This document shows, in pieces, positions 1 through 11,362 of a stretch of DNA of 64,000 bases (position 1 is its first letter; each line of letters begins with the position of its first letter). The notes below the pieces were generated by a model that had not been told where the DNA came from, ran no database searches, and worked only from the letters and a program-made list of their open reading frames with translations. The DNA comes from Paralithodes platypus. Taxonomy: Eukaryota; Arthropoda; Malacostraca; Decapoda; Lithodidae. The position numbers were made by a program, and so were the translations under genes. The stretch lies in NCBI GenBank assembly GCA_032716605.1, contig CM064485.1:33023722-33087721 (forward strand). Reading direction: 5' to 3'.

Positions 1-240
1 AATATCACCCCTAATTGGATCATCACGCGTTTTGACTGTACATTCTGGCTATCATTAGAAGATTTTATTCAGATTAGGAAGAACTTGTGGGAGCTAAAGA
101 GTTAATGGAGATAGTATTCATCCCTTTGGTTCATAGTAATCCTTCTGAATTAGCATACAATTGTTTATGAACGATCTGTGGTAGTAAAAATTGTTAAGTG
201 AGATAGTTCGAAGTTTTTAAATTTTTGCCGTCATGGCTAC
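1..240. repeat. Partial Tm-A-like element at window edge
   Basis: This stretch shares blocks with the Tm-A copies near 54.2 and 58.2 kb, including the phrases TTCTGGCTAT, TAGAAGATTTTATTCAG and GAGATAGT. It also contains a block (GATCTGTGG.AGTAAAA) typical of the copy at 250-470. It looks like a compound or recombined copy whose left end lies outside the window. No coding potential is seen. Confidence 0.45.
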
Positions 241-249
241 ATAGTGTTA

Positions 250-470
250 TTAACCCCTTCTGTACCGGCGACGTCATTTTAATCTGATTCTAGTTATATT
301 TAAACAATTTTGTGCAGTTTAAGAAGGATCTGTGGCAGTAAAATGGGATAAGTGCGATAGTTCGATGCTTATTCATTGCTGGAGGCCTTCTCTAAACTGA
401 ATGAAATCCTCTAATATTAGCCAAAATAGGCCTAAAGATAAAAAGACGTCACCGGTATAAAAGGGGTTAA
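250..470. mobile_element. Tm-A MITE, TTAA-flanked (copy A1)
   Basis: A 221-bp non-coding element bounded by TTAA on both sides. Its ends are inverted repeats reading TTAACCCCTTCTGTACCGG on the left and, on the opposite strand, TTAACCCCTTTTATACCGG on the right. A GACGTC palindrome lies 16 bp inside each TTAA (270-275 and 445-450). TTAA duplication with CCC-type ends is the known mark of piggyBac-superfamily elements; assignment beyond that is inference. Its right TTAA is shared with the adjoining Tm-D element. Confidence 0.75.
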
Positions 471-775
471 CAACAACTCTTTACCGTCATATTTAGTTAC
501 GTAAGTTAGGGGTTGCCCGAGCGCCCGGTATTTCCCCCGCAACACTCTTTCTCAACTGAGGGACCGTTAGAAGTCGGAGGAATTTGGGGTTGCCACCAAC
601 CGACAGATTATGATCTGACTTACCCAACCTACTGAGCTCAATATGACGCAAATCGCGTCATAAACTTATTATTGAGCTATTTCACTAAGTTCATATGACG
701 TGATCGCGTCATATGATACTTTTGGGCGAAACCGCCATATGATGCAATCGCGTCATATATGACGGAGAGGGTTAA
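467..775 (+). mobile_element. Tm-D MITE, TTAA-flanked, with palindromic boxes
   Basis: A 309-bp element between TTAA 467-470 and TTAA 772-775. The ends share a CCGTCATAT-type inverted repeat. The right half carries three boxes of the form GACGC(A/T)..TCGCGTC, near 645, 697 and 741. The last two are exactly 44 bp apart and the last ends about 18 bp from the right TTAA. It is non-coding. Only one copy is seen, so the family assignment rests on the TTAA ends and the box layout shared with Tm-B and Tm-C. Confidence 0.6.
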
Positions 776-1025
776 CATTATCTCTTGTGGGCATTATTTA
801 GTGAAGCCTGTGACCGTAAGCAACCAAACGTTAACCAAACATGAACATCACCTTAATCTAACCAAATATAACCCTAGCTAGCGTTAGGTAAACCCTAACC
901 TAACCCATCCTATAAATAAATAAAACCAAACACTAATTAAACATAGCCCCAACCAAATCATATTTCATCTATCATATACTTTTGTCTAATACTATACTAT
1001 ACTAGCTATATAATAATTTTGATTG

Positions 1026-1050
1026 TCTGTCTGTCTGTCTGTCTGTCTGT
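1026..1050. repeat. (CTGT)n microsatellite
   Basis: A short run of CTGT repeats. A similar run lies at 23878-23900, directly before the AAGGTCA-rich array, so the two may mark edges of related repeats. Confidence 0.8.
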
Positions 1051-1496
1051 TCTTTATAGGCGGCCACAGTTTTTAAGCTAGAGCGTTCAAACTTAGTATG
1101 CATAGTAAGGGGGTCCCTAGGCAGGTTTTAGTGAAAAAATAGAATTCCCCAGGGTGAAAGGGACGGAGAAAATGGGCGCGAAATCGGAAAAAGAGCCGTT
1201 TGGGGCAGAAGGAGGCCTCCGATCGAAAAGGTGTATGGAACGAAAGTTGTTCGCAGCCCCGCAAAATATGGGTACGGATGAGGTCAGATCCAAAATCGGA
1301 GGTCATTTAGCGGCCGAAATCGAGGTCGCCGTTTAATGAGGCACAGGGAGGTCGAGGCCGGTGTGGTAGTAGTGATTGATGATGGTGATTATGGTAGTAG
1401 TAGTGGTGGTAGTAGTGATGGTGATTATGGTGATTACCCGGGCAACGCCGGGTACCCCTTCTAGTACTAGCTATAGAAAATTGAGTGATACAATAA

Positions 1497-1603
<107 letters not shown>

Positions 1604-1853
1604 CGAAAACAAAACTGCGTGGATAACAATAATTGCGCGAGAAAGGAAGGAAAACAAACTACCCAAACAAATACTCGTGTGTAGAGAAATGAATTGTGTG
1701 AGAGACGATGGTAAACCCTCCATACACACCGGGCTCATTCATCCGCTCGGGCTCAATCATCCGTCACCCAATCCAATCTCGCTAACAACCCAGCTGGAAG
1801 TTCAATTAGGCTGAGTGGTGTGGATGGGGGTCAAATCCCGATCGTTGTTGGGA

Positions 1854-2222
1854 TTAAGGGAGGATGGGCCGCTTTTCTGGACCACTTTCTCCCTCATGTT
1901 TAGCCCCTTTAGTTTTCAGATGTTAAGATGTTTGCCCCATTAGTTAGTCGATTTTAAGACCTTTCGCCCCATTTTTTCGTCAATATTTAGACATTTCGTG
2001 CTGTTTAGGTGTCGATTTTTTCCCTGGCGAACGTTAGTGAGCCCGTAATGTTGGAAGAACCGGCCTTTGGCCGGGAGATTTTTCTACCGAAAAATTTACA
2101 AATTAATCTAGAAGGGGGATTTAATGGATGCTTTTTTTAATTTGATGGAGGTCTAGGAAGGAAACTAGAAAAGTAAAGAATACGTGCAAAAATCGCCCAA
2201 AAAGTGAACCATCTCCCCTTAA
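1854..2222 (+). mobile_element. Tm-E MITE (copy E1)
   Basis: A 369-bp element with TTAA at 1854-1857 and 2219-2222 and inverted ends of the form TTAAGGG(A/G)GATGG. It carries the family signature: CTCCCTCATGTTTAGCCCC near one end, a CCGGCCTTTGGCCGGGA palindrome in the middle, and TTTTTCTACCGAAAAAT beside it. It is non-coding. It lies in the same orientation as E2; E3 is inverted relative to both. Confidence 0.75.
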
Positions 2223-3640
2223 AACTCATTATCACACGCTTCAACGGAACTCTGCTGGGGGGGGGGGGGGGGGGGGACTATACTGTAGAGGAAAGGCTAG
2301 GGTGTGGGTGGGGTGTGTGGCTGAAAATCAGGTACTACCATTTCCACTAACATCATCATTATTATGCTTATCCTTATTATGTTTTTCATTATCTAGGATT
2401 CTAGGGTATGTTATCTGGCGGACGAAGAATTCTCTCCAGCTTTGCCTACCTGTTCTGTATGATGCTATAGTATATTCATCTTCAGCTGACCATAAATTTA
2501 ATCCTTTAGCAGCTGATTACTCGATAATTAATGGACAAATAAGAAACGACCATGTCTCTGCTTCATATAAATACCAAATGTTCACAATTCACAACATATT
2601 TCGATTAAACTCATCGTAATAGCTAAGTAATTAAGGCGAGTACACTGCAATCAGCTGAAATTAAACATACTATAGTCAGATATATTCTATACTTTTAGCA
2701 CTTCGCCTTGTAACCCCTTAACTGCAAAGATGACTTCCCACATTTATTAGGCTATTACTAAACAATTGTATTACGCTAGAGGATAATTTATGGCAGTTAA
2801 TTTGAGATGTACTCCTTTAATTCCTGTAGATCCATCCTAAGATTAAAAACTATAATAAACGAATAATATACATACTAAACTGAAAAAGGCGTCACCCGTG
2901 CAAATAGGGGTAATGGGCTCTCTCTCTTTATTTTCTAGCTTGCTATGCTGCTATGTTTGTGATCAATCGCTTGTTGCATTATGTATTCGAAGTATGAGAC
3001 CTGGTGTGTTGATGTTCTATATTTTAATATGACTATAATGCTGTCTGCATCTATATATTCTGTATGCACTATTCATACCTGAAAATTCCACCTTATTGAT
3101 CTAAAATATTATGATAATATGAAACAATGATCAACATATAATGATCTTGTCTAACTATACTGTATCAATCGCTAGATACTCAACGACCTTTCAATTTATC
3201 AATCTTTCCAACTTGGATGTAAGCACGAAGCACGAAGACACCCAAGCCCTATGTACTTGAACTTCACAAAACATATAAACACTAATCCACAACAGTGTGT
3301 TGCTATTCATATGTTCACCGCTAAGAAACTTTTCGTCTTCCCGTACTTGACAATGGTGAATGGGTGGTACTAGCATTCTAATAGTGAATAACTGTAAATT
3401 ACTGAAAACCACCATTATCAACACAGTCATGACTATTCCTCGTCAATAAAATTGCATCCAGTGCACCAGAAACTTGTGTTATTTACATTCATTAAAACTT
3501 TAATAACCTTCTACAACATATGTTAAAAAGGCGCATACTCCTCCGAAAATAAATGTCAACCTTAGTTCAACCACGAGGTGTTGTTGTCGATGTTTTCAGC
3601 TTACTTGATTTATCAACAAAATAATGTTTGGTTTGGTTTG
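2223..3640. other. AT-rich DNA, including a decayed Tm-A copy
   Basis: No gene is recognised. A 17-base G run lies near 2260. A 105-codon open frame at 2302-2619 (plus) has no domain that I recognise and is probably chance. Positions 2710-2914 look like a decayed Tm-A copy: the left end is GTAACCCCTTAA and the right end is GGCGTCACCCGTGCAAATAGGGGTAAT.G-like, with both TTAA sites mutated. Confidence 0.4.
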
Positions 3641-3649
3641 TGAAAAACA

Positions 3650-4028
3650 CCACGTTCGTTATCACCCTCTTCCTGCCACGGATGGGAAGCAAAATATATT
3701 CCAAAAGTCAAGGAATTAGGACAGTACTGGAAGCGTTCCTGCCCTATTGTTATGTAAGATGCTCCAGCCTGCTACCAGTGGTGAAGAAAGCGTGAGAACA
3801 CTTCTTGCAAATACATCGTAATTCCTAACATTCGGAAAGAGTTTACGGTTTTATCCGTGGTATGGTTCACAGGATCATGACCACCATGAAGTTCTTCACA
3901 GGAAGACATAAAGACGGTTTGTTAACGTCAGACAGGTTAGGAGAGAGGTATCCTGACTAGGATTCGAACCCACTCACTCCAGGTATTTTTGGAAGAGTTG
4001 GGCATCGTAACCACTTGGCCATGAGCGG
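3650..4028 (-). mobile_element. tRNA-derived SINE-like element
   Basis: Read on the minus strand, the head has an A-box-like TGGCCAAGTGG (about 4011-4021) and a B-box GGTTCGAATCC (about 3958-3968), the internal pol III promoter of tRNAs. The A-to-B spacing suits a type with a long variable arm. A proper acceptor stem is not seen, so this is a tRNA-derived retroposon head and not a gene. The body runs on to about 3650. Confidence 0.5.
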
Positions 4029-4029
4029 A

Positions 4030-4190
4030 TATAAGGGAAGCGGTTATTGGGTTCGAATGTTAGTCAGGATACATTTCTCCCAACCTGTCCGACATTATCA
4101 ATAGATATGTGTCATTCAAAGAGGTTCCATAATAGTAGCAGAACCAATACAATCGTATCATTTAGCCAAGTTGGAGGGGAGGAATGTGTA
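4030..4190 (+). mobile_element. SINE-like fragment, head to head with 3650-4028
   Basis: This plus-strand fragment repeats the sequence just after the B-box of the neighbouring minus-strand element (GGGTTCGAAT, then TTAGTCAGGATAC and CCAACCTGTC). The two copies therefore sit head to head. It lacks the A-box region and is truncated. Confidence 0.45.
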
Positions 4191-4267
4191 AACTAGTCAT
4201 GGTTGAAGTCTACAAAACTCGCCACACACACACACGCACACACATATCTAGGAGAAAGTAGAGGCGG

Positions 4268-4498
4268 TTAACCCATTCAGTACCGGTGACATCCTGTTCA
4301 TTATATTCTGGCAACTATTAGACGGTGTTATTCAGCTTAAAAGGGTTGTCTACCCGTAAAAAAAAAAAAAAAAAAATGCAGACTATCTCAATGAATCTTT
4401 TTAGCTACCATATATCCTTCCTAAACTTCATACAAGCGTCTAAACACAGCTGAAATAATAAAAAAAAAAAAACGTCGCCGGTACTGTAAGGGATATTA
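4268..4498. mobile_element. Tm-A MITE (copy A3)
   Basis: The left end TTAACCCATTCAGTACCGG and right end CGCCGGTACTGTAAGGGATA match the Tm-A inverted ends. The right TTAA has mutated to TTAG. Two A runs interrupt the interior. It is non-coding. Confidence 0.65.
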
Positions 4499-5026
4499 GA
4501 AAGACAACCAAGATGCGACATTACAAAGAGACCAGGAGAACCATCCCAGTAAACCCTTGATGACGGAGGGAGAGGCCGAGGGTAATGCTGGACACCCTGC
4601 CCAACACAACCAATAACTAGAAGATGGACACGAGGGGAAGGAATGATTGCTGGCAAGGTTATCAAGGGGCCACACAAATACAACAATATAAGGAAGACGT
4701 ATAGTGATGAAACATAGAACATATGTGAAGAAAAAGGATAAATGAGATATACTGTACAGTAGCAACAGGAAACATATTCAAGCTTAGCTTTTATTCAACA
4801 TTAGCCTGGCGATGTTGAGTAACTTTGAAAACATGAAGGTTTTGACAACTATTTAAGTAGTCAGAAAATGATTAACTAATGATTATTTGAATAAACATGG
4901 ACAATTCTCAATGATATCATTACAAAAGGATTAGTAGCAATAATTGGCCTGGAATGCGTGGTCAGCCAAAATGAGCAATTTCGAGATTGGCTACTCAGAA
5001 CATTTACGACTCCTTATCTAGTGCCA

Positions 5027-5221
5027 TTAACCCCGTCTGTACCTGCAACGTCTGTTTAATTTTATTTTAGCTATATTTAGACGATTTTAAGCAGCTTAAG
5101 AAGGATCTGTGGTAGTATCGAAGCATGTTAATTGCTGGAGGCTCTTTTTAAGCTGAAGAATGTCGTGTAATAGTAACCAGAATAAAGTTAAAAGGACGGC
5201 ACCGCTACTGAAAAAGTGTAA
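5027..5221. mobile_element. Tm-A MITE (copy A4)
   Basis: The left end is TTAACCCCGTCTGTACC. The right end is an inverted match with TTAA mutated to GTAA. The interior shares GAAGGATCTGTGG and GCTGGAGGC with copy A1. It abuts the truncated 3' end of PLE1. Confidence 0.65.
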
Positions 5222-5460
5222 CTATGAAACAGGGGGAGGGGGTGGCTACACCTGGGGTGGCAGATCCTGGTTGGTTAGATGATCTCAGTTGATAGTTGTG
5301 GGAAGGGGGAGGTTGCTGGTTGTCTGGTAATACATGGGGAGGGGGATGGGTTGCAGAGGGCGTCGGGCTACTGTAGGGGGAACGTTTTGCACTCGGGAGG
5401 GCCTGGAAGTCTTCGATCTGTTTGTTTAAGGAGAGGCGGAGAGTTTCTATCTATATAGCC
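5222..5460 (-). mobile_element. PLE1 3' UTR, distal part
   Basis: Read on the minus strand, this segment aligns block by block with the 3' flank of PLE2 (about 11063-11300). Shared blocks include GGCTATATA, TAAACA.ACAG, CTACAGTAGCCC and GTGTAGCC. It is the continuation of the PLE1 coding part at 8884-9667, cut off by the hAT-like insertion at 5461-8883. Its far end is lost where Tm-A copy A4 begins. Confidence 0.75.
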
Positions 5461-6095
5461 CAGAGTTGGGTCAATTAACTAATTCAATTAACTAGTTAAG
5501 TTAATTTTAGTTTTTGATCAACTATGTTAAGTTAAGTTAACTCGAATTTGGGAATTAACTAGTTAAATTAAGTTAATTTTTAAAGTTAATCGGTTAAGTT
5601 AATCAATTAACTCTACCTTTCATTTAAGTTTTCAAGTTTCCCAAACTTGAATTTCTGCTTATTTTATTATTATTTGCACAAATTATTCAACTTGTGATTG
5701 CAAACATCTATTTGTATATGTATTAAGCAAAGCTTTCTATAATATTAAATATCCTATGCATTTCACATAATTTTGACTATCGGTTTTCAATGTATTACAT
5801 ACCGGTATGTCCACGTAAAACTCCTAACTTCCAAATTTTTGTTTTAATCTTAACTACAATATACTACTTTAAGAGCATGTTCATAATCAAAGACATTTAC
5901 TACATTGACTTATTTCCTTACAACACGAAATTAATAATATACATCAATTCATATGAAATATATGACAGGACAACCTATCACGATTTTTGTTTTGTGTGTT
6001 TTTTTGTTTGTGTTTTTTTTTTGGGGGGGGGATATACTACAGATCTATACAACTTGGAAGACATCAACACGTATCAATAAGTATTTTTTCTTATG

Positions 6096-6440
6096 TGTGT
6101 ATGAAGGGGACAAACGGTAGGCCGCCTGTAGCGCGTGTCTCCTGCAAAGCTAAAAGAGTGAGAGAGAGCCAAATTCAAGGGCCGTTGGGGTCAAAATGCC
6201 TGGACACACGGAATATAAATCCGTCTAAGTTATAGAATGCAGGAAAGATTAATTAAGGGAGAGAGTTTGTTGAGTAGAAGAAAGACCGAGAAAATTTGCT
6301 AATTCTTGGGTTGGAGAGTTGGACAGAATAGTATGAGAGGCGGGTGCCTCACACTCACTGCAGGAGAGGGGGCATGCACTGAGAGTGCTATGAAGAACGC
6401 TGAATGTTGCAATACTGATAGAAGAGTGAAACATTTCACA
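6096..6440 (-). pseudogene. LINE (I/Jockey-type) C-terminal fragment
   Basis: On the minus strand this matches the 3' end of the LINE at 26.3-30.4 kb. Shared blocks include CCTGGACACACGGA, GGGTTGGA.AGTTG.ACAGA and CACTGAGAGTGCT. It corresponds to the C-terminal tail after the reverse transcriptase, which carries a WNSLPES-type motif in other copies. It is full of stops and frameshifts and is non-functional. Confidence 0.65.
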
Positions 6441-7479
6441 AAATTTGCTTGTCAACTGGTCAACACATAACAAAAAGGACCATGATAACTAAAATGCATA
6501 AACGGAAAGATTACTGAGCATTCAAATCCTAAAAAGAGCATAAGCAATGAACTTATTAGTATTTCAATAAATTACGATTGATATTAATTATGTAGGACTT
6601 TTGAGGTTATAGTAGTTGACATCAAATTTATACAAGAATCATTGCACAGGTACAGTAAGTCGTCTGCGTGGCACGTGATTCATATTCAGTCCCTTTACTG
6701 GTACATTCCATACGATTACTTGGTTACCATTTTCAATAATCTGTAAAATTTGTATTGTATTGACACATGTAGGCAAGAAATTAACTCTTTGAATATGGGA
6801 GGCCTCTCCTGAACTTATTAATATCGTTTGATGATAGAAAAAATAAAACTTCATGATATACTTTACAGAGGGAGATACTCGAGGTAGTTTTACCTATCTA
6901 TCTATCTATCTATTGCCTGACGCCGTGATCCCCGAAGGGGTGGCCACGAACGAACTGCCCCCATTCACCTCTGTCCCCAGTCAGTCGACGCCCCTCCTCC
7001 CAACCAGCACCGCCTTCATTCATACACTTCCTCACTCCATCCTTCCACCTCTCCTTCAGTCGACCTCTCCCTCTCTGTCCTTCCACCTCGCTCTCGTACA
7101 CCCTCTTAGTCATGGCCGAACCATCTCAAGTTGTTCCTTTTCACACTTTCCAGCGCATCTACCTCCACAGCACACCTCCTTCTTACTTCCTCATCCGTCT
7201 GTCTATCCCTTCATGTAACTCCGCCACGCACTTCTCAAGTAACTCATTTCCACCGCTCTCACTCTTGGGCTGAGTCTACCCCTCTTGACTATTAAAGTCT
7301 TACCTATTTTGAACAAGATAGCCTGAAATTAGCAAGAATAAAATAGGTATAATGTCATTCATACTGGAAGGGTACACTTCGTAATCCAGATGAAGAATGA
7401 TATGATATACCGTAGCTAAAGGTAAAAAGTATTTTTCAGCCATAAAATAATAGCATTCTCTGTCTTTGCTTAGCATTGT

Positions 7480-7507
7480 AGTGTGTGTGTGTGTGTGTAT
7501 GTGTGTA

Positions 7508-7582
<75 letters not shown>
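7480..7582. repeat. (GT)n microsatellite
   Basis: About 100 bp of GT repeats with a few TATG interruptions. Confidence 0.95.
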
Positions 7583-7584
<2 letters not shown>

Positions 7585-8467
7585 ACTGCCTCTAACTCAC
7601 CTTAGGGCCGAGTCTCACGAACACTTTACCTCACTTTAGGACAGAGTTATACAACAAAAATAAAATCTTGCAGCATTTTGGAACTCATTTATCATAGGCA
7701 TCAGCATACATACTAACGTTAGATGGAAATAGTTAGCTAGATTCTAATGAAACTTGAATTCGGAAACAACTATATTGACAAGTCACCAGAGTTGATGAGA
7801 AAAGAACCCGGAAAAAATTGATCGTGTGAATCCTCCATGATTACCCTAACAACTCCACCCCCAACCAACGATCCCTAATGTCTTACCCACTTCGATCTTG
7901 GTCCTAACATTTCTACTTTATTTCTGCATATCCATATGTATATTCATATCTTTGTAAATTACCAATTTACTCTCTCTCTCTCTCTCTCTGTTTAGTTTCA
8001 ATATGAATACAACACGCAACCATGGGTGGAAGTTAGAATTGAAAAGGTTCAGCACTAGTATTTGTGGACACTTTATTACATATAAGATCTACGTTCTACC
8101 TGAAACAAACTTCCCTCAAAACTTGTAAACAGTTCTTCAGTAGAACAGTTCAAGAAGTGTGTAGATAGTATTTTGCACACTGCAATGAGTGTAGTGCAAT
8201 AGATAATATCTCTCTTTCCTCTTCGAGTATCTCTCCGGAATGGACTGCTAGGTCTTTGAGATACTTACTATTCTTTGTAACTCCTTGTGACTCTTTTACC
8301 GAAAGAGACAGACAAAGGAAATATGGAAAAGGTATACTATTCTGACAAGACGATCGGAGGATTAAACTAGACATTAGCATTTGAGTGTTGAATTTACCAC
8401 CTAGCTCTCCTCTCCCAGACTCCCATTACAGACACAGAGTAGAAAATAGGGGAAAATTAATCGAAAA

Positions 8468-8767
8468 TTAACCCGTGCTGTACCGAAGGATACAGTAATA
8501 AAAGTCCCATGCAGTCCCAAGCAATGCGGCCAAAATGGCAGGAGAGACCACCTTTCCACCTTAATAGATGAGGCAAGATTGGATCTCTCACCTCTTATTA
8601 TTATTATTATTATTTTTTTGTTTACAAAACATAAAAAAACAAAAAAAAATTAAGCCTTGTACAGCAGTTACAAGAAAAGTACATTACTGACGCTATAACC
8701 GTCGCTGGGACTGTGGAGTGACTTATCTATTGACGGCTATAGTCGTCGCTGGGACTGGAGGGGTTAA
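8468..8767 (+). mobile_element. Tm-B-like MITE (copy B3)
   Basis: TTAA lies at 8468-8471 and 8764-8767. The right end carries two GACG...GTCGCTGGGACTG boxes whose GTCGCTGG parts start at 8701 and 8745, exactly 44 bp apart. The inner edge of the last box is about 16 bp from TTAA. The body differs from B1 and B2, with a TTATTA tract and A runs, so this may be a related family and not a strict copy. It is non-coding. Confidence 0.55.
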
Positions 8768-8883
8768 TTGAAGTTAAGTTAGCCCATTTTTCAAAATTAA
8801 CTAGTTAAGTTAAAAGTTAATTAATTTAGTTGGTTAATTGGCAAAAGTTAAGTTAATTAACTTAACTGACCCAACTCTGATTA

Positions 8884-9667
8884 TTATAGCCTCAAGGAAA
8901 GCTAGGCATCTGGGGTCGTTTTCTTGGTCTAGTATGGTGGTGTGTTTGTCTAAGCCTGGTCGAGTGAGGGCATTGTGGATGGGGGCTTTATAGTGCATTT
9001 TTATGGCGCCGTTTTGTAAATTCATAGTGAGACGTCTTGTCAGTCGTGTCCGTGTCATGCCGATGTAGGAATGTGGCCCACAGTCCACATTGTTGCAGGT
9101 ATGTCGGTAGATGACGTGGTCTTCCTGTAGAGACGTCTTGATCAGGGCAGGTCGGTTACGAAGGAGGAGGTGGGAGGCTTTCTTAGACTTATAGAAAATG
9201 ATGAGTTCGATTTACTGCTCGGGGTTGGTGGGGAGTACGTTTGTTTTAGTATGTGTCGTATGATTGCCTCATCTGTTCGGAGGACATGCTCGGAGGACAT
9301 GTGATCCCTGTAGTAGATCTTGATGTCATCGTTGGGGGTAGAGGCTTCATCTGTGTACCATTTTTCTAGGTGTTTATTGATGGCTTGCTGGACATCGGAG
9401 TTACTGCAACCATTATTTATGATAACTTGGGTGAGGCGGTCAAGTTTGATGTGAGTGTCTTTCCAACTGGTGCAATGGGAGAGGGCCCTCCTGACGTAGG
9501 CGTTGATGGTAGAGCGGTGATATCTCGGAGGGCATTCACTCTCCCCGTTAAGGAAAATTTCGGAGTTGGTAAGTTTGGTGTATACATTGGTTCTGAAGCT
9601 GTTGTTGTTAGCAGTTACAAGGACATCGAGGAAGGGGAGTTGTCTGTAAGTGCCTCAGGATTGAAGT
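8884..9667 (-). pseudogene. PLE1: Penelope-like reverse transcriptase end, linker and GIY-YIG endonuclease
   Basis: On the minus strand the 3' part is a GIY-YIG-type domain with CGPHSYIGMTRTRLTRRLT (about 9030-9090), followed by the conserved PRCLAFLEAI tail that ends at the hAT-like insertion. Upstream are the linker typical of Penelope-like elements (IKIYYRDHMSSEH, WYTDEASTPND) and the end of the reverse transcriptase (FLNGESECPPRYHRSTINAY). Frames are broken between these parts, including a short duplicated segment near 9285. The copy is 5'-truncated near 9667, where PLE2 begins in the opposite direction. Penelope-like elements pair a telomerase-like reverse transcriptase with a GIY-YIG nuclease; this copy is dead. 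Confidence 0.85.
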
Positions 9668-9759
9668 AATGCTCGACGACATCCAAATACTCGACTGGAA
9701 CTGTAAAGACCTCACCGGATCTACAACCCTCCCTACTAGCTGAAGCTACGAAAACAAGA

Positions 9760-10025
9760 GGGTCCTACCACAGCAAGAGTAATCATAAGAGACACATCCA
9801 AACAGCTAAACAACTACAGGAAAATATAGAAATCATCATCCACAGAACCGACAAAACAGCCAACTACGTCATCCACGACAGGGAAGAATACTTAAGAAAA
9901 ATGGACAACATACTGAGTGACAACTCCAAATTTAAAAGAAACACGAGAAACCCTACTGAGGAGATCAAGAAGAGAGTCAACACAACAATCACCGCCATTA
10001 ATGCCAAATTAGGGGGATTACACCC
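9760..10025 (+). pseudogene. PLE2 reverse transcriptase, N-terminal part
   Basis: One frame encodes TDKTANYVIHDREEYLRKMD and then ILSDNSKFKRNTRNPTEEI. This is the stretch that precedes the fingers region in Penelope-like reverse transcriptases. It ends at about 10025, where the sequence jumps straight to a segment (LLEICKKEDPFTCP) that normally lies more than 100 residues further on. The fingers and first catalytic aspartate region are therefore deleted. Confidence 0.7.
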
Positions 10026-10026
10026 T

Positions 10027-10534
10027 GCTGGAGATCTGCAAGAAAGAGGACCCCTTCACCTGCCCGAGAAGTAACATGTACCAGCTGATAGATTGCGTCG
10101 CCATGGCTGACCTTGGTGCCCTCTTCGCCAACTTCTACATGGGATCTGTCAAACAAGAACTTCTTTCTACTAGCCGCCCCTCCATCTACTGTAGATATGT
10201 GGACTATATATTCGTACGGGTGAAGGAACTGCAGGAACTGCTGCAGCGCTTCATCACCTCATCTGGGGTAAACTTCACCTTCGAAGAATCCAGGAATGGA
10301 CAACTCCCCTTCCTCGATGTCCTTGTAACCGTTAACAACAACAGCTTCAGAACCAATGTATACAGTAATCCTACCAACTCCGGAATTTGCCTAAATGGGG
10401 AGAGTAAATGCCCTCCGAGATATCTCCGTTCTACCATCAACGCCTACGTCAGGAGGGCCCTCTCCCATTGCATCAATTGGAAGGACACCCACATCAAACT
10501 TGAACGCCTCACCCAAGTCCTCGATCATAAATAA
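10027..10534 (+). pseudogene. PLE2 reverse transcriptase palm with altered YVDD box
   Basis: The frame reads from LLEICKKEDPFTCPRSNMYQ through LFANFYMGSV to RYVDYIFVRV and GQLPFLDVLV. The catalytic YVDD box is YVDY here (about 10195-10206), so one of the two metal-binding aspartates is lost. The usual VAMGSPLGPLFANF stretch is also altered (VAMADLGALFANF). The frame ends at a stop near 10532 because of a frameshift at about 10520; the same protein continues in another frame. Together these make the enzyme inactive by known RT chemistry. Confidence 0.8.
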
Positions 10535-11093
10535 CGGCTACAGTAACTCAGGTGTCCAGCAAACCATCAATAAACACCTAGATAAGTGGTACACAGATGA
10601 AGCCCCTACCCCCAACGATGTCATCAAGATCTACTACAGGAACCACATATCCTCCGAGCATAAAACTGATGGGGCAATCATACGAGACATACTCAAGAAA
10701 AATGTACTTCCCACCAACCCCGAGCAACAAATTGAATTCATCATTTACTATAAGTCTACCTACTATAAGAAAACCTCCCATCTCCTCCTCCGTAACTGAC
10801 CTGCCCTGACCAAGACGTATCTACAGAAAGACCACGTCATCTACCGACATACCAGCAACAATGTGGACTGCGGGCCACATTCTTACATCGGGATGACGCG
10901 GATAAGACTGGCAAGACGTCTCACCATGTATCGCCAAAATGGCACCATTAAAACACACTACAAAGCCTCCTTCCACCAGGCCCTCACTCGACCAGACCTA
11001 GACCAACACACCACCATACTAGACCAAGAGAACGACCCCAAATGCCAAGCTTTTCTTGAGGCTATATACATCCAAACTCTTCGCCCACTTTAA
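10520..11093 (+). pseudogene. PLE2 linker and GIY-YIG endonuclease
   Basis: After the frameshift the linker reads IINNGYSNSGVQQTINKHLD, then WYTDEAPTPNDVIKIYYRNH and IEFIIYYKSTYYKKTSHLLL, ending at a stop at 10797. A further frame gives the GIY-YIG part with CGPHSYIGMTRIRLARRLT at about 10867-10923 and the C-terminal AFLEAIYIQTLRPL. In this family the GIY-YIG nuclease is thought to nick the target DNA. At least one frameshift separates linker and nuclease, so no single protein can be made. Confidence 0.8.
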
Positions 11094-11362
11094 ACACACA
11101 GGTAGAAGATTTTCAGACCCTTCCCAGTGCCAAACGCCCTCCTACCTACAGTAGCCAGAGACCCCCTGCGACCCTAGCCCGTCCTCCTATATCACCAGCC
11201 AACCAGCGATCTACCAATTGAGGTCAACCTGGCCACCTCCATCCAATCAGGACCCTCCGCCCCAAGTGTAGCCCCGCTCCCCTACCCCTCTCAGGTCACA
11301 CCCACCTCACACCGACCCGTACATAAACCCCGAGAACTTCACATCAAACCATTACCTAATCC

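Larger units (their letters stand above)
5461..8883. mobile_element. hAT-like non-autonomous insertion inside PLE1
   Basis: The ends are inverted repeats CAGAGTTGGGTC (5461-5472, and on the other strand 8868-8879). Each is followed inward by TTAACTAGTTAAGTTAA-rich subterminal DNA. The flanks are ATATAGCC (5453-5460) and TTATAGCC (8884-8891), an 8-bp target duplication with one mismatch; four extra bases (ATTA) lie between the right end and its flank. Both flanks are adjoining parts of PLE1, so this is one insertion. CAG(A/G)G ends and 8-bp duplications are known for hAT. No transposase is seen. It encloses a LINE fragment, a (GT)n tract and a Tm-B copy. Confidence 0.65.

Noticed and set aside
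880..905. Telomeric repeat (TTAGG)n
   Set aside because: Only a few imperfect units here and at 25855 and 63351; far too short for a telomere or clear interstitial array.
2302..2619. 105-codon frame as a host gene
   Set aside because: No recognised domain, no supporting context, and AT-rich flanks of decayed repeats.
9370..9669. Plus-strand frame of 99 codons
   Set aside because: Shadow of the minus-strand PLE1 reverse transcriptase.
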